Part shown: positions 49,422-58,913 of the stretch, piece by piece
How positions within the stretch are numbered: the first letter of the stretch is position 1
Layout of the letters: each line of letters opens with the position of its first letter
Assembly (NCBI GenBank): GCA_965262505.1
Contig: CBDHFM010000030.1
Location: 620,001 to 684,000, forward strand
DNA from: JACPPO01 sp965262505
GTDB lineage: Bacteria; Acidobacteriota; Vicinamibacteria; Vicinamibacterales; UBA2999
Length of the DNA: 64,000 bases
Direction of reading: 5' to 3'
Made by a program: the position numbers and the translations under genes
The notes under the pieces: generated by a model
What the model was told of the DNA's origin: nothing
The model's input: only the letters and a program-made list of their open reading frames with translations
Databases searched by the model: none

Positions 49422-50687
49422 GTGCCTACCCCAACCGCTTCCACCGAGGTCACAGACACCTCTTCGCCTGTTTCCGTGTTGCAGCGTCTTGCCGCCGCGC
49501 TGCACTACCGCGACTTCCGGATCCTGTGGATAGGCGCGTTCACCTCCAGCATCGGCACCTGGATGCAGCGGGTGACGCAGAGCTGGCTCGTGCTGACGCT
49601 TGCGGGCTCCTCGTCAGCCTTCTTCCTCGGGCTCGATTCGTTCCTCGGCGAGGCGCCCATCCTGCTCTTCACGCTGATCGGTGGCGTGATCGCCGATCGC
49701 CGCGACCGGCGGCAGCTCCTCCTGACGTCGCAGTACGTCCAGATGGCGACGGCGTTCACGCTGGCCGGGCTCGTCTACTGGGACGTCATTCGCATCTGGC
49801 ATGTGCTGACACTGTCGGTCGTGACCGGCATGGCACAGGCCTTTGGCGGGCCGGCCTACCAGTCACTGGTTCCCTCGCTCATCGACAAACGTCACCTGCC
49901 GAATGCGATCGCACTCAACTCGATTCAGTTCAACCTGGCGCGGGTCGTCGGACCGCTCATCGCCGGGGCGGCGCTGACCGTGTTCGGCATGGCGGTCTGC
50001 TTCGGACTCAACGGCCTCTCGTTTCTCGCGGTCATCGTGGCGCTGCTGTCGCTGCAGGTCCGCCACATCCAGGCGACGACCCGCAGCCCCATGTACGACG
50101 AGCTGCGCGGCGGTTTCTTGTACGTGCGGCATCAACCCGGACTCATCGGGCTGACGTTCCTGGCGTTCGCGACGACGTATCTCGGCACACCGCTTCTGAC
50201 GTTTCTGCCGCTGTTCGCCCAGGACGTGTTCGGCGGCGGCGTCGGGCAGTACACACAGCTCATGGCCTGCGCCGGCGCCGGCGCCGTCACTGGTGCGCTC
50301 GTCGTCGCCTGGCTCGGCAAGTTCGAGGGCATGGGACGAACGCTGCTCGTCATCCAGCTGGTCTTCGGCGTGCTGGTCGCGCTGTTTGCCGTCACGCGGG
50401 TGGTCTGGATCAACGCCGTGCTGCTCTTTGGCGCCGGCGCCTGCATGGTGATGGTCTTTGCGCTGGTCGCGTCGCTCGTGCAGCTCATCGCGCCCAACGA
50501 GATGCGGGGCCGCGTCATGAGCATCTACCTGATGGCGTTCCGCGGCGGCATGCCGCTCGGGAGCCTGGTAGCCGGGTACGTGGCCACGCAGACCTCTGCC
50601 CCAACTGTGCTGACGATCAACGGCGTGCTCTTGAGCCTGGTGGCGGGGTGGTTTCTGATCGGACGCGAGAGCGTGCGGGAGCTTTGA
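49422..50687 (+). CDS. Major facilitator superfamily transporter (EntS-like)
   Basis: 421 residues from GTG 49422 with 12 hydrophobic segments. N-terminal YRDFRILWIGAFTSSIGTWMQRVTQSWLVL and GVIADRRDRRQLLLTSQ (the loop 2-3 MFS motif) place it in the MFS_3/DUF894 group, typified by enterobactin and macrolide exporters. IAPNEMRGRVMSIYLMAFRGGMPLGSLVAGY is the second conserved loop. Probably a drug or metabolite exporter; substrate unknown. It diverges from imuA and shares its 71-bp control region. Confidence 0.9.
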   Translation: MPTPTASTEVTDTSSPVSVLQRLAAALHYRDFRILWIGAFTSSIGTWMQRVTQSWLVLTLAGSSSAFFLGLDSFLGEAPILLFTLIGGVIADRRDRRQLLLTSQYVQMATAFTLAGLVYWDVIRIWHVLTLSVVTGMAQAFGGPAYQSLVPSLIDKRHLPNAIALNSIQFNLARVVGPLIAGAALTVFGMAVCFGLNGLSFLAVIVALLSLQVRHIQATTRSPMYDELRGGFLYVRHQPGLIGLTFLAFATTYLGTPLLTFLPLFAQDVFGGGVGQYTQLMACAGAGAVTGALVVAWLGKFEGMGRTLLVIQLVFGVLVALFAVTRVVWINAVLLFGAGACMVMVFALVASLVQLIAPNEMRGRVMSIYLMAFRGGMPLGSLVAGYVATQTSAPTVLTINGVLLSLVAGWFLIGRESVREL

Positions 50688-50699
50688 CCTCCGGTGTTG

Positions 50700-51460
50700 A
50701 TGGCACTCACGCGTGAGATCAGTGCGGCGTTCCAGTCGTGCGAGCTGACGCACGTGGAGCGGGTGTCGATCGACATCGATCGTGCGCGCGCGCAGCACGC
50801 GGCGTACGAGTGGGCGCTGGTCGAGGCGGGATGCACGGTTCGACGGCTGGACTCCGGCGCGGGCATGCCCGACGCGGTGTTCGTGGAAGACATCGCCGTG
50901 GTCCTCGACGAAGGCGCGGTCATCTGCCGGCCTGGCGCCACATCGCGCCGGGCGGAGACGCCGGGCGTCCTGGAAGCGCTCGCACGCCACGGCCGTCCCC
51001 TGCAGCACATCAAGGCGCCTGGAACCCTTGAGGGCGGCGATGTTCTCACGATCGGCCGTCAGGTGTTCGTCGGGGCCTCTACGCGCACGAACCGTGCCGG
51101 CATCGATCAACTCGTCCGCATCCTCGAGCCGGTCGGCTACGCCGTGCGTGCGGTGCCGGTACGCGGGTGCCTCCACCTGAAGTCTGCGGTGACGGCCCTC
51201 GCGCCAGAGACCGTGCTCATCAATCGGGAGTGGGTCCCCGCCGACGCGTTCGCCGCCTGTCGCTCCTGGACGTCGACCCACAAGAACCCTACGGGGCCAA
51301 TGCCCTCGCGATCGCCGACGTCGTCGTCTACCCCACCGCATTTCCACGGACGCGCGAACGGCTGGAACGCCAGGGCCTGCGCGTGCGACCGATCGACGTC
51401 GACGAGTTGCAGAAGGCGGAGGGCGCGGTGACCTGCTGCAGCCTGATCTTTGAGATGTAG
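50700..51460 (+). CDS. Dimethylarginine dimethylaminohydrolase-like (amidinotransferase fold), one frameshift
   Basis: About 253 residues once repaired, from ATG 50700. DDAH landmarks: MPDAVFVEDIAVVLDEGAVICRPGA, TLEGGDVLTIGRQVFVGAS, RGCLHLKSAVTAL (catalytic His), NREWVPADAF and, at the end, AVTCCSLIFEM with the nucleophilic Cys. The frame breaks near 51255-51265 (FAAC, then LLDVDPQEPYGANALAIADVVVYP in the next frame); one missing base explains it. The enzyme hydrolyses methylated arginines or arginine to citrulline. It follows the MFS gene by 12 bp. Confidence 0.8.
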
Positions 51461-51472
51461 GTGCGGTCCGTG

Positions 51473-51940
51473 ATGCGCAACGTGTTGTTTCTGTGTACTG
51501 GGAATTCGGCGCGGTCGATTCTCGCGGAAGCGATGATGAACGATCCTTCCATCGGCCGTGGACAGTTTCGCGCCTTCAGCGCCGGGAGCCATCCGAAAGG
51601 ATCCGTACATCCGCTCGCGCTCGAGGTTCTCGCCAAGCACCAGGTGTCCACGCACGATCTTCGCAGCAAGAGCTGGGAAGAGTTCGCCGGTCCGGACGCG
51701 CCCAGGATGGACTTCGTCTTCACAGTGTGCGATGCGGCGGCGCGCGAACCGTGCCCGCTCTGGCCGGGACGCCCGGTGACGGCGCACTGGAGCGTACCGG
51801 ATCCGGCGGCCGTAACCGGCTCCGACATCGTGAGGCGCGCAGCCTTTCTCGACGCGTTCCTCACGATGAAGCGGCATCTCGAAACGTTCGTGGACGACAC
51901 GGCAGACGGAGTCGCGGACAGCGGGACGACGGACTCTTGA
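51473..51940 (+). CDS. arsC: Arsenate reductase ArsC (low-molecular-weight phosphatase fold)
   Basis: 155 residues from ATG 51473; GTG codons just upstream are also possible. The P-loop VLFLCTGNSARSILAEA is the Cx5RS anion site that attacks arsenate; FVFTVCDAAAREPCPLWPG contains the Cys pair used in the thioredoxin-coupled cascade. It reduces arsenate to arsenite for export. No arsenite pump is adjacent. It follows the DDAH gene by 12 bp. Confidence 0.9.
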   Translation: MRNVLFLCTGNSARSILAEAMMNDPSIGRGQFRAFSAGSHPKGSVHPLALEVLAKHQVSTHDLRSKSWEEFAGPDAPRMDFVFTVCDAAAREPCPLWPGRPVTAHWSVPDPAAVTGSDIVRRAAFLDAFLTMKRHLETFVDDTADGVADSGTTDS

Positions 51941-52016
51941 ATTCGAACCGCCGCCGCTTGCACCATGCGGCGATCTCCGTCGCAGACGCCTGTACGTTAG
52001 GCTGCTGGTTCCGACC

Positions 52017-53279
52017 GTGATCAGTAACACGCTCGCCATCATTCTCGGAGGAGGACAAGGGAAACGGCTGTTTCCGCTCACGGCCACGCGCTCGAAACCG
52101 GCGGTGCCGATCGGTGGCAAGTACCGGCTCATTGACGTTCCGATCAGCGGCTGCCTCCATGCCGAGATTCGCCGCATCTTTGTCCTGACGCAATTCAATT
52201 CCGCGTCGCTCAACCGTCACATTTCCAACACGTATCGGCTCGACCGCTTCTCAGGTGGGTTCGTGGAAATCCTCGCCGCGGAACAGACGCCGGACAACCC
52301 GAACTGGTACCAGGGCACCGCCGACGCCGTTCGTCAGGCCGTCCGTCACATAACGCGGTACGAGGCCGACTACTACCTGATCCTCGCCGGCGATCACCTC
52401 TACCGCATGGATTACGGGGAGCTGATCGAGACGCACAAGAACACCAGCGCCGACATCACGATCGCCGCGCAGCCGGTCGACCCGGCAACCGCCACGCACA
52501 TGGGCATCTTCCGCTTCGACAAGGCGGGCCGCATCGTCGCGTTCGAGGAGAAACCCACGCCGGACCGCCTGAGCCACATCGAGCGCAGTATCCCGTCCGG
52601 CGCCACCTTCGCCACGCATAGCGACGACCAGCCGTTTATGGCTTCGATGGGTGTGTATGTCTTTTCACGCCGCGTGATGCTCGACATGCTCGAGCGCGAG
52701 GCGGGCCACGACTTCGGCCGTGAGCTGATCCCAGGCGCGCTCGGCGCCTATCGCGTCCGACCGTTTCTCTTCCGTGATTTCTGGGTCGATGTGGGAACGA
52801 TCGAGTCGTTCTACGAGGCCAACGTGATGCTGGGGCGAACGCAGGCGCCCTTTCGGTTCTGGGATCTGACGCGCCCGATCTATACGCATCTCCGCCATCT
52901 GCCTGGCTCGCGCCTGACCGACTGCCACGTGCGCGATTCCACGTTCGCAGACGGCTCGTTTCTCGACCGCTGCGTCATCCGTAACTCGGTGATTGGCCTT
53001 CGCTCGTCCATCCAGTCCGGGACACGCGTCACCGACTCGGTGCTGCTTGGCGCCGACCTCTATGAAGACAGCCCGCCAGAAGGCGCCCCGGCGCTTGGCC
53101 TCGGCCGCGACGTGGTGCTCGAGCGCACCATCGTCGACAAGAACGCGCGGATCGGCAACGGCGCGCGGCTCGTCAACGAGCGTGGTGTCGAGCAGGAGGA
53201 CGGCGACGGCTACTACATTCGAGGCGGGATCATCATCGTACCGAAGGGGGGCGTCATCCCCCCCGGCACCATCGTCTGA
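52017..53279 (+). CDS. glgC: Glucose-1-phosphate adenylyltransferase
   Basis: 420 residues from GTG 52017. Nucleotide site AIILGGGQGKRLFPLTATRSKPAVPIGGKYRLIDVPISGC; YYLILAGDHLYRMDYGELIE; FEEKP (sugar-phosphate contact); and left-handed beta-helix repeats at the C-terminus (RNSVIGLRSSIQSGTRVTDSVLLGADLYE). It makes ADP-glucose for glycogen or trehalose synthesis, the committed step. It is transcribed alone; the tRNA-Leu fragment lies 32 bp downstream. Confidence 0.96.
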   Translation: MISNTLAIILGGGQGKRLFPLTATRSKPAVPIGGKYRLIDVPISGCLHAEIRRIFVLTQFNSASLNRHISNTYRLDRFSGGFVEILAAEQTPDNPNWYQGTADAVRQAVRHITRYEADYYLILAGDHLYRMDYGELIETHKNTSADITIAAQPVDPATATHMGIFRFDKAGRIVAFEEKPTPDRLSHIERSIPSGATFATHSDDQPFMASMGVYVFSRRVMLDMLEREAGHDFGRELIPGALGAYRVRPFLFRDFWVDVGTIESFYEANVMLGRTQAPFRFWDLTRPIYTHLRHLPGSRLTDCHVRDSTFADGSFLDRCVIRNSVIGLRSSIQSGTRVTDSVLLGADLYEDSPPEGAPALGLGRDVVLERTIVDKNARIGNGARLVNERGVEQEDGDGYYIRGGIIIVPKGGVIPPGTIV

Positions 53280-53465
53280 GCGCTGGCATGTTCCGGGCTT
53301 TAGGCGTTGGGCTTCAAGATCCTCGGTCCCGAAAGGGGCGTGAGGGTTCGATCCGCTCCCCTGGCACCACATTCCTGAGGAAATCGGTGCGCTAGGCGGA
53401 GTGAGGTTTGGCGGGCTGTTGCTGACTCAGCGTCAGTGTGCCCGAACGTGTCGGGCCGGTTGCAG
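53280..53465. other. Gap after glgC holding a repeat unit and a tRNA fragment
   Basis: It contains a GGCTTTAGGCGTTGGGCTT repeat unit (53296-53314) fused to the tRNA-Leu 3' half, then about 95 bp in which I see nothing. Confidence 0.5.
53312..53369 (+). tRNA. 3' half of a tRNA-Leu gene (probably CAA), remnant
   Basis: The segment reads CTTCAAGATCCTCGG, then TCCCGAAAGGGG, then CGTGAGGGTTCGATCCGCTC and CCCTGGCACCA. This matches the anticodon loop to CCA end of a tRNA-Leu, including the long variable arm (CGGTCCCGAAAGGGGCG) and a T arm with one mismatch. No D arm or matching 5' acceptor strand (GCCAGGG) is present upstream. A 3' tRNA fragment is what an integrative element leaves or carries at its attachment site. 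Confidence 0.7.
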
Positions 53466-55562
53466 CTATTGAAACGGTAACTCGTTCACAACGTGGCACG
53501 TCCCGCAGGCGCTCGTGTAAGGAATGGGCATCGCCCTGCCCGGCGACACCCCGTCGACCCCAATATTTGTTTTCAAAGGCACATCAAACACATGGGAGTT
53601 TATGGGGCCTTCCCAGTAGGCGTTCCTCTCTTCCTCAGCCGCATCGGCGTATGGGGGCGTTCCTATCATCCTGCCAAAATCACCTGCAATGCCGCCGGTG
53701 TTGGCGGTTCCCGGCATGTGACAGTCGATGCAGCGAGTCAGTTGGCCCTTCATCTTCGAGTTCAGTTCCGTTTCCATGTGAGACAGCAGGTCTACGGCAT
53801 GACATCTCTGGCACAGGGGGGAAGCAGAGTCATCGGGGTCGTGAATGAGCCAGCGTGAGTACGGTGTGCCACCATGCAGGTCATGGCAATCCGCGCAGGT
53901 GACCATCAATCGATCGTTTCTGTACATCGTCGACTTCAGGAAATCCGAATACTGCTGGTGAGGCTTGCTCGAGTGGATATCGTCAGGCCAGATGTTGTTG
54001 TCCTTCCCGGGTCCTTGCATCGTAGGCCCCTTCTTGATCGGGTCGGTATACGTCGTGATCAGTTCGTGGCGGCTTATGCCGGGTCTCGCGAGCTCTCCTT
54101 CCTCGCTGAGCGCTTGTGTATAACCCACGGTTGGGCCGCCATACCCCTGCCGTCTGTCGTGGCACCTGCCACAGACGGCACTAGACCGCTCAGCTGAAAG
54201 ATATTCGGGGTTGACGATAAAGCGGGATCGTCCTGCGTTGGCCACATGCTCTGACCCGGGGCCGTGGCAGTTTTCGCAGCCGATATTGATCTCGTCCATC
54301 TCGGGGTCATCGTCTATGTTCATGGCGCCGCCAGGGTCGTTCACGGCGCGTACCAGAAACTGGCCGGTGGGCTCGTCCTGATACCGTTCCCAGCCCGTGA
54401 GATGACAGCTGGCGCACATGGTCTGAATGGTATTGGTGTTGACCGGCGGAGCCTGGAGCACATCGTCGCGCGTCCCGTACTGGGCGTCCCCGCCAGCGGC
54501 CCACCACAGGTAGAACTTGTAGTCGTGCCAGACTCGCCGCGTTCTGTTCAACCTGTTGTCACGCCCGGTCATGTTGTACCGCAGCACCGTATACCATCCC
54601 AACCGATCTCCCAGGTCCGGCGGAACCGAGACGATGTACCGCTGGTCGTGAACCGCCCCGCCGTATAGGAGCTTGATCTCCAGGTGCGCTGGGCTATTGG
54701 GGTCCTGCGGGTTCAGGTTGTTCACCATCGTGATGTAGTACTTGCCGTCGTCTGTGTTCTTCCACAAATAGACATCGGCATAGGTTGTCTCGATCGGCAG
54801 CCGAGAATCGCCAAATGCTCTTAGCTTGAACTTGTCATCGTTTCTGTTTGAATCGTAATCCCCCAGCTCGAGGCGTGTTCCGTTCGCGTAGTCGTCTGTC
54901 TCGGGGAACGATTCGAGCGCGTTGAAGTAATCCGGGTGTCTCGAAAAATCCTGCATCGGCCCCGGAGCTCCCGGCACGGTCCATCCGAGCTTGTGGGTTG
55001 TTTGTTGCCAGTGCTCTTGGTCTTGATGGCACACGATACAGCCCGAGCTGCCGACAGCTCGGGCAGCCGGAGAAGGGCTGCTCGAAATCGTGACGGTTAT
55101 CGATTCACCGCGCAGCTGCTCGGCTTCATAGCTTTGTCTACTCTGGTCTCCACCGGGTAGGTGTTCGGTATCGTCTGGGCCGGGTGTGACATGGAGGAAA
55201 AACTTGCCATCGGGCACACTGGCTATCACGAAGTTGCCTTGAGAGTCCGTCGTGGATTGCGGAAATTCTGTGCCCTGCAGCCGAATCGCGTCCTCGAGCG
55301 GTTCATCGTAGGCTTCCGCTGGGAATGGCGGATCGTAGATGGCGCTGGCAGTCATCTGCGTGGTGACGTCAATCGCCGTTGTTGGAACGAGATGGACTGT
55401 TGCACCGGCCACCGACGTGCCAGAAGCGCTCAACACCTGGCCCGCAAACTCACCAGCCTGATTGGTTGCTGCCGTGGCTGGGAGCATCCGCCCTGTCGTC
55501 TCCATCACGGTGAGCAGCCATACCGCCAGACAGGACAGTTCTATGGCACGGCGTTTGTGCAT
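53466..55562 (-). CDS. Octaheme c-type cytochrome with N-terminal carboxypeptidase-regulatory-like domain
   Basis: 698 residues, exported (hydrophobic N-terminus to about residue 32). Residues about 38-150 form a beta-sandwich with the pattern AGEFAGQVLSASGTSVAGATVHLVP ... TTDSQGNFVIASVPDGKFFLHVTPG, like carboxypeptidase regulatory domains. Then eight CxxCH haem sites follow: CIVCH, CASCH, CENCH, CGRCH, CADCH, CQRCH, CIDCH and CGTCH, interspersed with other His. It probably transfers electrons in the periplasm or at the cell surface. Codon use is visibly less G+C-rich than in nearby genes. It lies next to the tRNA-Leu fragment, suggesting horizontal origin. Confidence 0.88.
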   Translation of the reverse strand: MHKRRAIELSCLAVWLLTVMETTGRMLPATAATNQAGEFAGQVLSASGTSVAGATVHLVPTTAIDVTTQMTASAIYDPPFPAEAYDEPLEDAIRLQGTEFPQSTTDSQGNFVIASVPDGKFFLHVTPGPDDTEHLPGGDQSRQSYEAEQLRGESITVTISSSPSPAARAVGSSGCIVCHQDQEHWQQTTHKLGWTVPGAPGPMQDFSRHPDYFNALESFPETDDYANGTRLELGDYDSNRNDDKFKLRAFGDSRLPIETTYADVYLWKNTDDGKYYITMVNNLNPQDPNSPAHLEIKLLYGGAVHDQRYIVSVPPDLGDRLGWYTVLRYNMTGRDNRLNRTRRVWHDYKFYLWWAAGGDAQYGTRDDVLQAPPVNTNTIQTMCASCHLTGWERYQDEPTGQFLVRAVNDPGGAMNIDDDPEMDEINIGCENCHGPGSEHVANAGRSRFIVNPEYLSAERSSAVCGRCHDRRQGYGGPTVGYTQALSEEGELARPGISRHELITTYTDPIKKGPTMQGPGKDNNIWPDDIHSSKPHQQYSDFLKSTMYRNDRLMVTCADCHDLHGGTPYSRWLIHDPDDSASPLCQRCHAVDLLSHMETELNSKMKGQLTRCIDCHMPGTANTGGIAGDFGRMIGTPPYADAAEEERNAYWEGPINSHVFDVPLKTNIGVDGVSPGRAMPIPYTSACGTCHVVNELPFQ

Positions 55563-55669
55563 CTCATCTTCGCTTTCTAGAACTCGTCCTCAACGCTGCC
55601 GGACGAACCGGGTGGCAGGCGCCGCAACATTATATCGACACTGCCTACCTGCACGATTCGAATGATACG

Positions 55670-56368
55670 ATGCCCATGAAATCTTCGATGGCTGCTTCCC
55701 TCCGTCTGGCGCGTATCGGCGTTGCGTTGATCGCGTGCGGTGCCGCGCCCCAAGCGAGCCTCTACGCCCAGGAACGCGACCCGTGCGCCTTTCTCTGCGC
55801 ACCGGAGCTCAAGATCGAACCGACCTTCACGGTCGAGAACCTGCTCAGCCCCGCTCGGGTGGAAACGATCGAAGACGGCGTTGCGGTCGAGACCATGCGG
55901 CAAGAGCGCGACCGGGTGTTCGAGTTGGTATTCGTGGTCGACATCCCGACTGAAATCCCGCGGATTGGGATCGGCGTGGAGACGATCTTCAGCCCACTTC
56001 GAGACGACACCGAAGTCGAAATGGAACTCGAACTCAACATCACGTGGCTCGAACCGGAACAGACCGGAGGTTGGGTCGAAAGTCACTTCGACATCATCGA
56101 CAAGTTCAGCCCGGCCGAGAGACCCACCGATACGAGCGCCTACACTCACAAGCTGAACCTCGAGCTCGACACGGCAGTCTTCCCATTCAACGCGTTGCCG
56201 GAGGACAACTGGCTGCGGAACGCCGAACTAGAGGGCTCGCTGGACTACGTGGCGACAGGTCTGGCGAAGGCTGGAGACGTGATCGGGAACGAACGGTTTC
56301 TGGATGATGCGAGCCCTTGGTCGTTTTCTCTCGTCTTCGTGTTCCCCCTGGCTCCACTATCACCATAG
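55670..56368 (+). CDS. Secreted protein of unknown function
   Basis: 232 residues from ATG 55670 (a second ATG is 6 nt on). Signal peptide about residues 1-33 (LARIGVALIACGAAPQASLYAQ). Mature part begins with a Cys pair (RDPCAFLCAPELKIEPTFTVENLL), then alternating beta strands rich in acidic residues (DTEVEMELELNITWLEPEQ, KLNLELDTAVFPF) and ends FSLVFVFPLAPLSP with an aromatic-hydrophobic strand. The even strand pattern and Phe-rich end resemble an outer-membrane-associated beta protein, but no family is recognised. Confidence 0.65.
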   Translation: MPMKSSMAASLRLARIGVALIACGAAPQASLYAQERDPCAFLCAPELKIEPTFTVENLLSPARVETIEDGVAVETMRQERDRVFELVFVVDIPTEIPRIGIGVETIFSPLRDDTEVEMELELNITWLEPEQTGGWVESHFDIIDKFSPAERPTDTSAYTHKLNLELDTAVFPFNALPEDNWLRNAELEGSLDYVATGLAKAGDVIGNERFLDDASPWSFSLVFVFPLAPLSP

Positions 56369-56441
56369 CCGGGGAAATCTCAATGTTCGACAAGATGATT
56401 TTGCAGGACCTTGGGAATCGTTTTCATTCAGGATTCGGTCT

Positions 56442-58913
56442 TCAAAACCCAGGGCGGGAGACGCCGAGTGCTCGATCGACAAACGTCCGAAGCTCGGCGA
56501 GCGTTTCGTCCGATCCCTCGAACAGGTGCTCGGGATAGCGGGTCTCCTGGATGAGGTCCCGGTAGATCGACGCGGCGTCGTACTGATTCAGGCCGAGTCC
56601 GGCAAGGTACTGCAGCCTGAGATTGCGGTCGGTGTTGATCTCGGCGCCCTCGAGCCAGTTCGCCATGTCCGCGCGGCTTCCCGAGTAGGTCCCGAACAGC
56701 TCGACGGCGGAATTGATGCCGACCTGCGCGAGCGAGCGCCTGATCGGTTCGCCCTCCGGTGAATCGAGCCTGGCCTGCACGGTGTCGATGTTGATCCGCC
56801 GGTCGCCGACCTGCCCGAAGAGGACGAGATCGTATCCCTGCCCCCTTATCGTGTTGGCGAAAACGGCGCCGTTCGGGAACGCCTCGAGAAACGTCCCGAT
56901 CTCGCTCTTGACCGCGGCGTCGGTGCTCTCGTAGAGCTGGACGAACAGCGTCACCACGCCGCCAGGATTGAGGTGCGCCTTGATCTCCTCGAAGAACTCA
57001 CGCGTATACAACGTGGCGGCGCCCTTGACCCAGGGGTCGAGCGGATCCGATGTCACGGCATCGAACGTTTCGTCCGTCGTCAGCAGAAAGTGCCGCGCAT
57101 CGTCGAGGTGAATCCGCACTTTCGGATTATCGACGACGTCGAAGTTGTGCTCGGAGAAGTAGGTGGACACAACCTGCGGCACCAGCGGCTCGATCTCCGC
57201 GATCGTCTGGTCCGTGACACGGGGATCGATGGATACGGCGCCGGCGGTCACCCCGGCTCCACACCCGATGACGAGCACCCTGGCCGGATTCTGCGGCACG
57301 AGCGTGGTGATGTGGCCGAGCATGCGCTGCAGCTTCATGTCCTGCGGTTCGCTCGAGGCCTGCACCTTGCCGGCGTTGTGATAGTTGAGCACGCCGGCCG
57401 GCGTGCGCGAAACGGCGACCGCCGCGGTCACCCCCTCGCCGGAATAGATGATCTGGTTGATGCCGATCCAGGTGGCCGCGTAGCGGCCATACGCGACCAG
57501 CAGGCCGGGCAGCGGCGGCACCGCGCGCGCGAGGAGCACCGCAGCCACGCAGACGGCGGCCACCAGCACGGCCGCCGCGCGCACCGACAGGACACCCTTG
57601 ACCTGGCCGGCGGGCGTGACGCCGACGAGCAGCAGCACGCCCGAGATCGCGGCGACGCCGATGAGCCCCTGTTGCGCGACCTGACTCCCGACGGTGCCGA
57701 CGAGCACGAGGCCGGTCACCAGCGCGCCGACGATCGCTCCCACGGTGTTGGCGGCATACACACCCCCGACGAGGCGCCCCGGATCCTGTCCACGCAGCGC
57801 CACGGCGCCGAGCGCGAGCGGAAAGCTGGCGCCCCACAGGATCGTCGACGGCAGCATGACGAAGATGGCGCGCATCAGGTCGAGTTGAAACAAGAGCACT
57901 GGATCTGTCGAGAGCGACGGATTGATCGGCCAGTACGGAAGCGAGCTGCCGGTGGCGTACCCCGCCCACGCGAGCGTCGCGCACAGCAGGAGCTGACACC
58001 AGCCGAACACGACACGAGGGTGCGCCACGCGGCGGGCCAGTTCCGAGCCGACGGTGCTGCCGATGCCGAGGCCGACGAGGAACACGGCCAGAATCAAGGA
58101 AAAGGTGTAGGTGGTGGCGCCGAACAACAGCGACAGGATGCGGGTCCACACGACCTCGGCCCCAAGAGCGGTCATGCCCGACAGGGCGATGGCGACGTAG
58201 ATGAGCCGCGCCTCCGGCACCGCCACGGCGATCCGGTCGCCAGCCGCCGTGGGAACGTACGGCGTGGCGCGCGCGATGCCGAACGCCAGGAGCGCCACCA
58301 CTATGTTGAGCGCGACAGCGGCAAACGTCGCCGTCGGCATGTCGTAGCGGGGCAACAAATAGAAGCCGGCGAGCAGGCACCCCACCACGGCACCCGCGAG
58401 GTTGCCCCCGTAGAAATAGCCGAGCCACGACACGCCGGTGGGCGTCGCTTCCACCCACCGCGCGATGGCGGGCAGCGTGGCGCCCATCAGGACCGTCGGC
58501 GGCACCAGGCAGACGCCGGCCACGATCGCGCGCAGGAACAGGCTCGCCTGCCCTGTACCGGCAATCGTGGTGTAGGCGCCGCCGATCCAGGGGACGACGA
58601 ACAGGACGAGGACGCCCATCACGCCGATACCGAGTTCCAGAAACGCGTAGACCCGCAGCGGGTGGTGGCGCGCGCTGATGTACCGCGGCAGCAGCAGGCT
58701 GCCGAGGCACATGCCGCCCATGAAGATGCCCAGGAGAATGCCGAGTGAGACTGCGGAGGAGCCGACCGAGAGCTGCAGGAGCTGGAACCAGACGATTTCG
58801 TATATGAGCGCCGCGCACCCGGATCCGACAAAGAGCACGAGCAGCGCCGGCAGCCATCGCCTGCCGGTCTCGAGTTCGGCGTCCGGCTCCGCTAGGTTTG
58901 CAGATTGGGTCAT
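56442..58913 (-). CDS. Fused MFS-type membrane domain and spermidine synthase-like domain
   Basis: 823 residues. The N-terminal half (to about 500) holds 12 or more membrane helices (LPALLVLFVGSGCAALIYEIVWFQLLQLSVGSSAVSLGILLGIFMGGM, a hallmark of this family). The C-terminal part is a Rossmann methyltransferase-like domain: HITTLVPQNPARVLVIGCGAGVTAGAVS, IAEIEPLVPQVVSTYF, DAVTSDPLDPWVKGAATLYTREFFEEI, like polyamine aminopropyltransferases. Such fusions are common in acidobacteria and delta-proteobacteria; their product is unproven and may not be spermidine. Transcribed alone. Confidence 0.9.
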   Translation of the reverse strand: MTQSANLAEPDAELETGRRWLPALLVLFVGSGCAALIYEIVWFQLLQLSVGSSAVSLGILLGIFMGGMCLGSLLLPRYISARHHPLRVYAFLELGIGVMGVLVLFVVPWIGGAYTTIAGTGQASLFLRAIVAGVCLVPPTVLMGATLPAIARWVEATPTGVSWLGYFYGGNLAGAVVGCLLAGFYLLPRYDMPTATFAAVALNIVVALLAFGIARATPYVPTAAGDRIAVAVPEARLIYVAIALSGMTALGAEVVWTRILSLLFGATTYTFSLILAVFLVGLGIGSTVGSELARRVAHPRVVFGWCQLLLCATLAWAGYATGSSLPYWPINPSLSTDPVLLFQLDLMRAIFVMLPSTILWGASFPLALGAVALRGQDPGRLVGGVYAANTVGAIVGALVTGLVLVGTVGSQVAQQGLIGVAAISGVLLLVGVTPAGQVKGVLSVRAAAVLVAAVCVAAVLLARAVPPLPGLLVAYGRYAATWIGINQIIYSGEGVTAAVAVSRTPAGVLNYHNAGKVQASSEPQDMKLQRMLGHITTLVPQNPARVLVIGCGAGVTAGAVSIDPRVTDQTIAEIEPLVPQVVSTYFSEHNFDVVDNPKVRIHLDDARHFLLTTDETFDAVTSDPLDPWVKGAATLYTREFFEEIKAHLNPGGVVTLFVQLYESTDAAVKSEIGTFLEAFPNGAVFANTIRGQGYDLVLFGQVGDRRINIDTVQARLDSPEGEPIRRSLAQVGINSAVELFGTYSGSRADMANWLEGAEINTDRNLRLQYLAGLGLNQYDAASIYRDLIQETRYPEHLFEGSDETLAELRTFVDRALGVSRPGF

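Noticed and set aside
49863..51347. 494-codon minus-strand frame opposite the MFS and DDAH genes
   Set aside because: Arg/His/Asp-rich antisense shadow; both plus-strand genes have conserved motifs.
26807..51940. A complete arsenosugar biosynthesis cluster
   Set aside because: Only the two glycosyltransferase types and a distant arsC are present; no arsenite methyltransferase or ArsS-type radical SAM protein is recognisable (the radical SAM protein at 30250 has a different tail).
53283..53369. A complete tRNA-Leu gene
   Set aside because: No D arm and no 5' acceptor strand complementary to CCCTGGC can be found upstream; only the 3' half is supported.
56973..58748. 591-codon plus-strand frame opposite the fused MFS/spermidine synthase gene
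   Set aside because: Arg/His/Gln-rich antisense artefact; the minus-strand protein has clear membrane helices and motifs.
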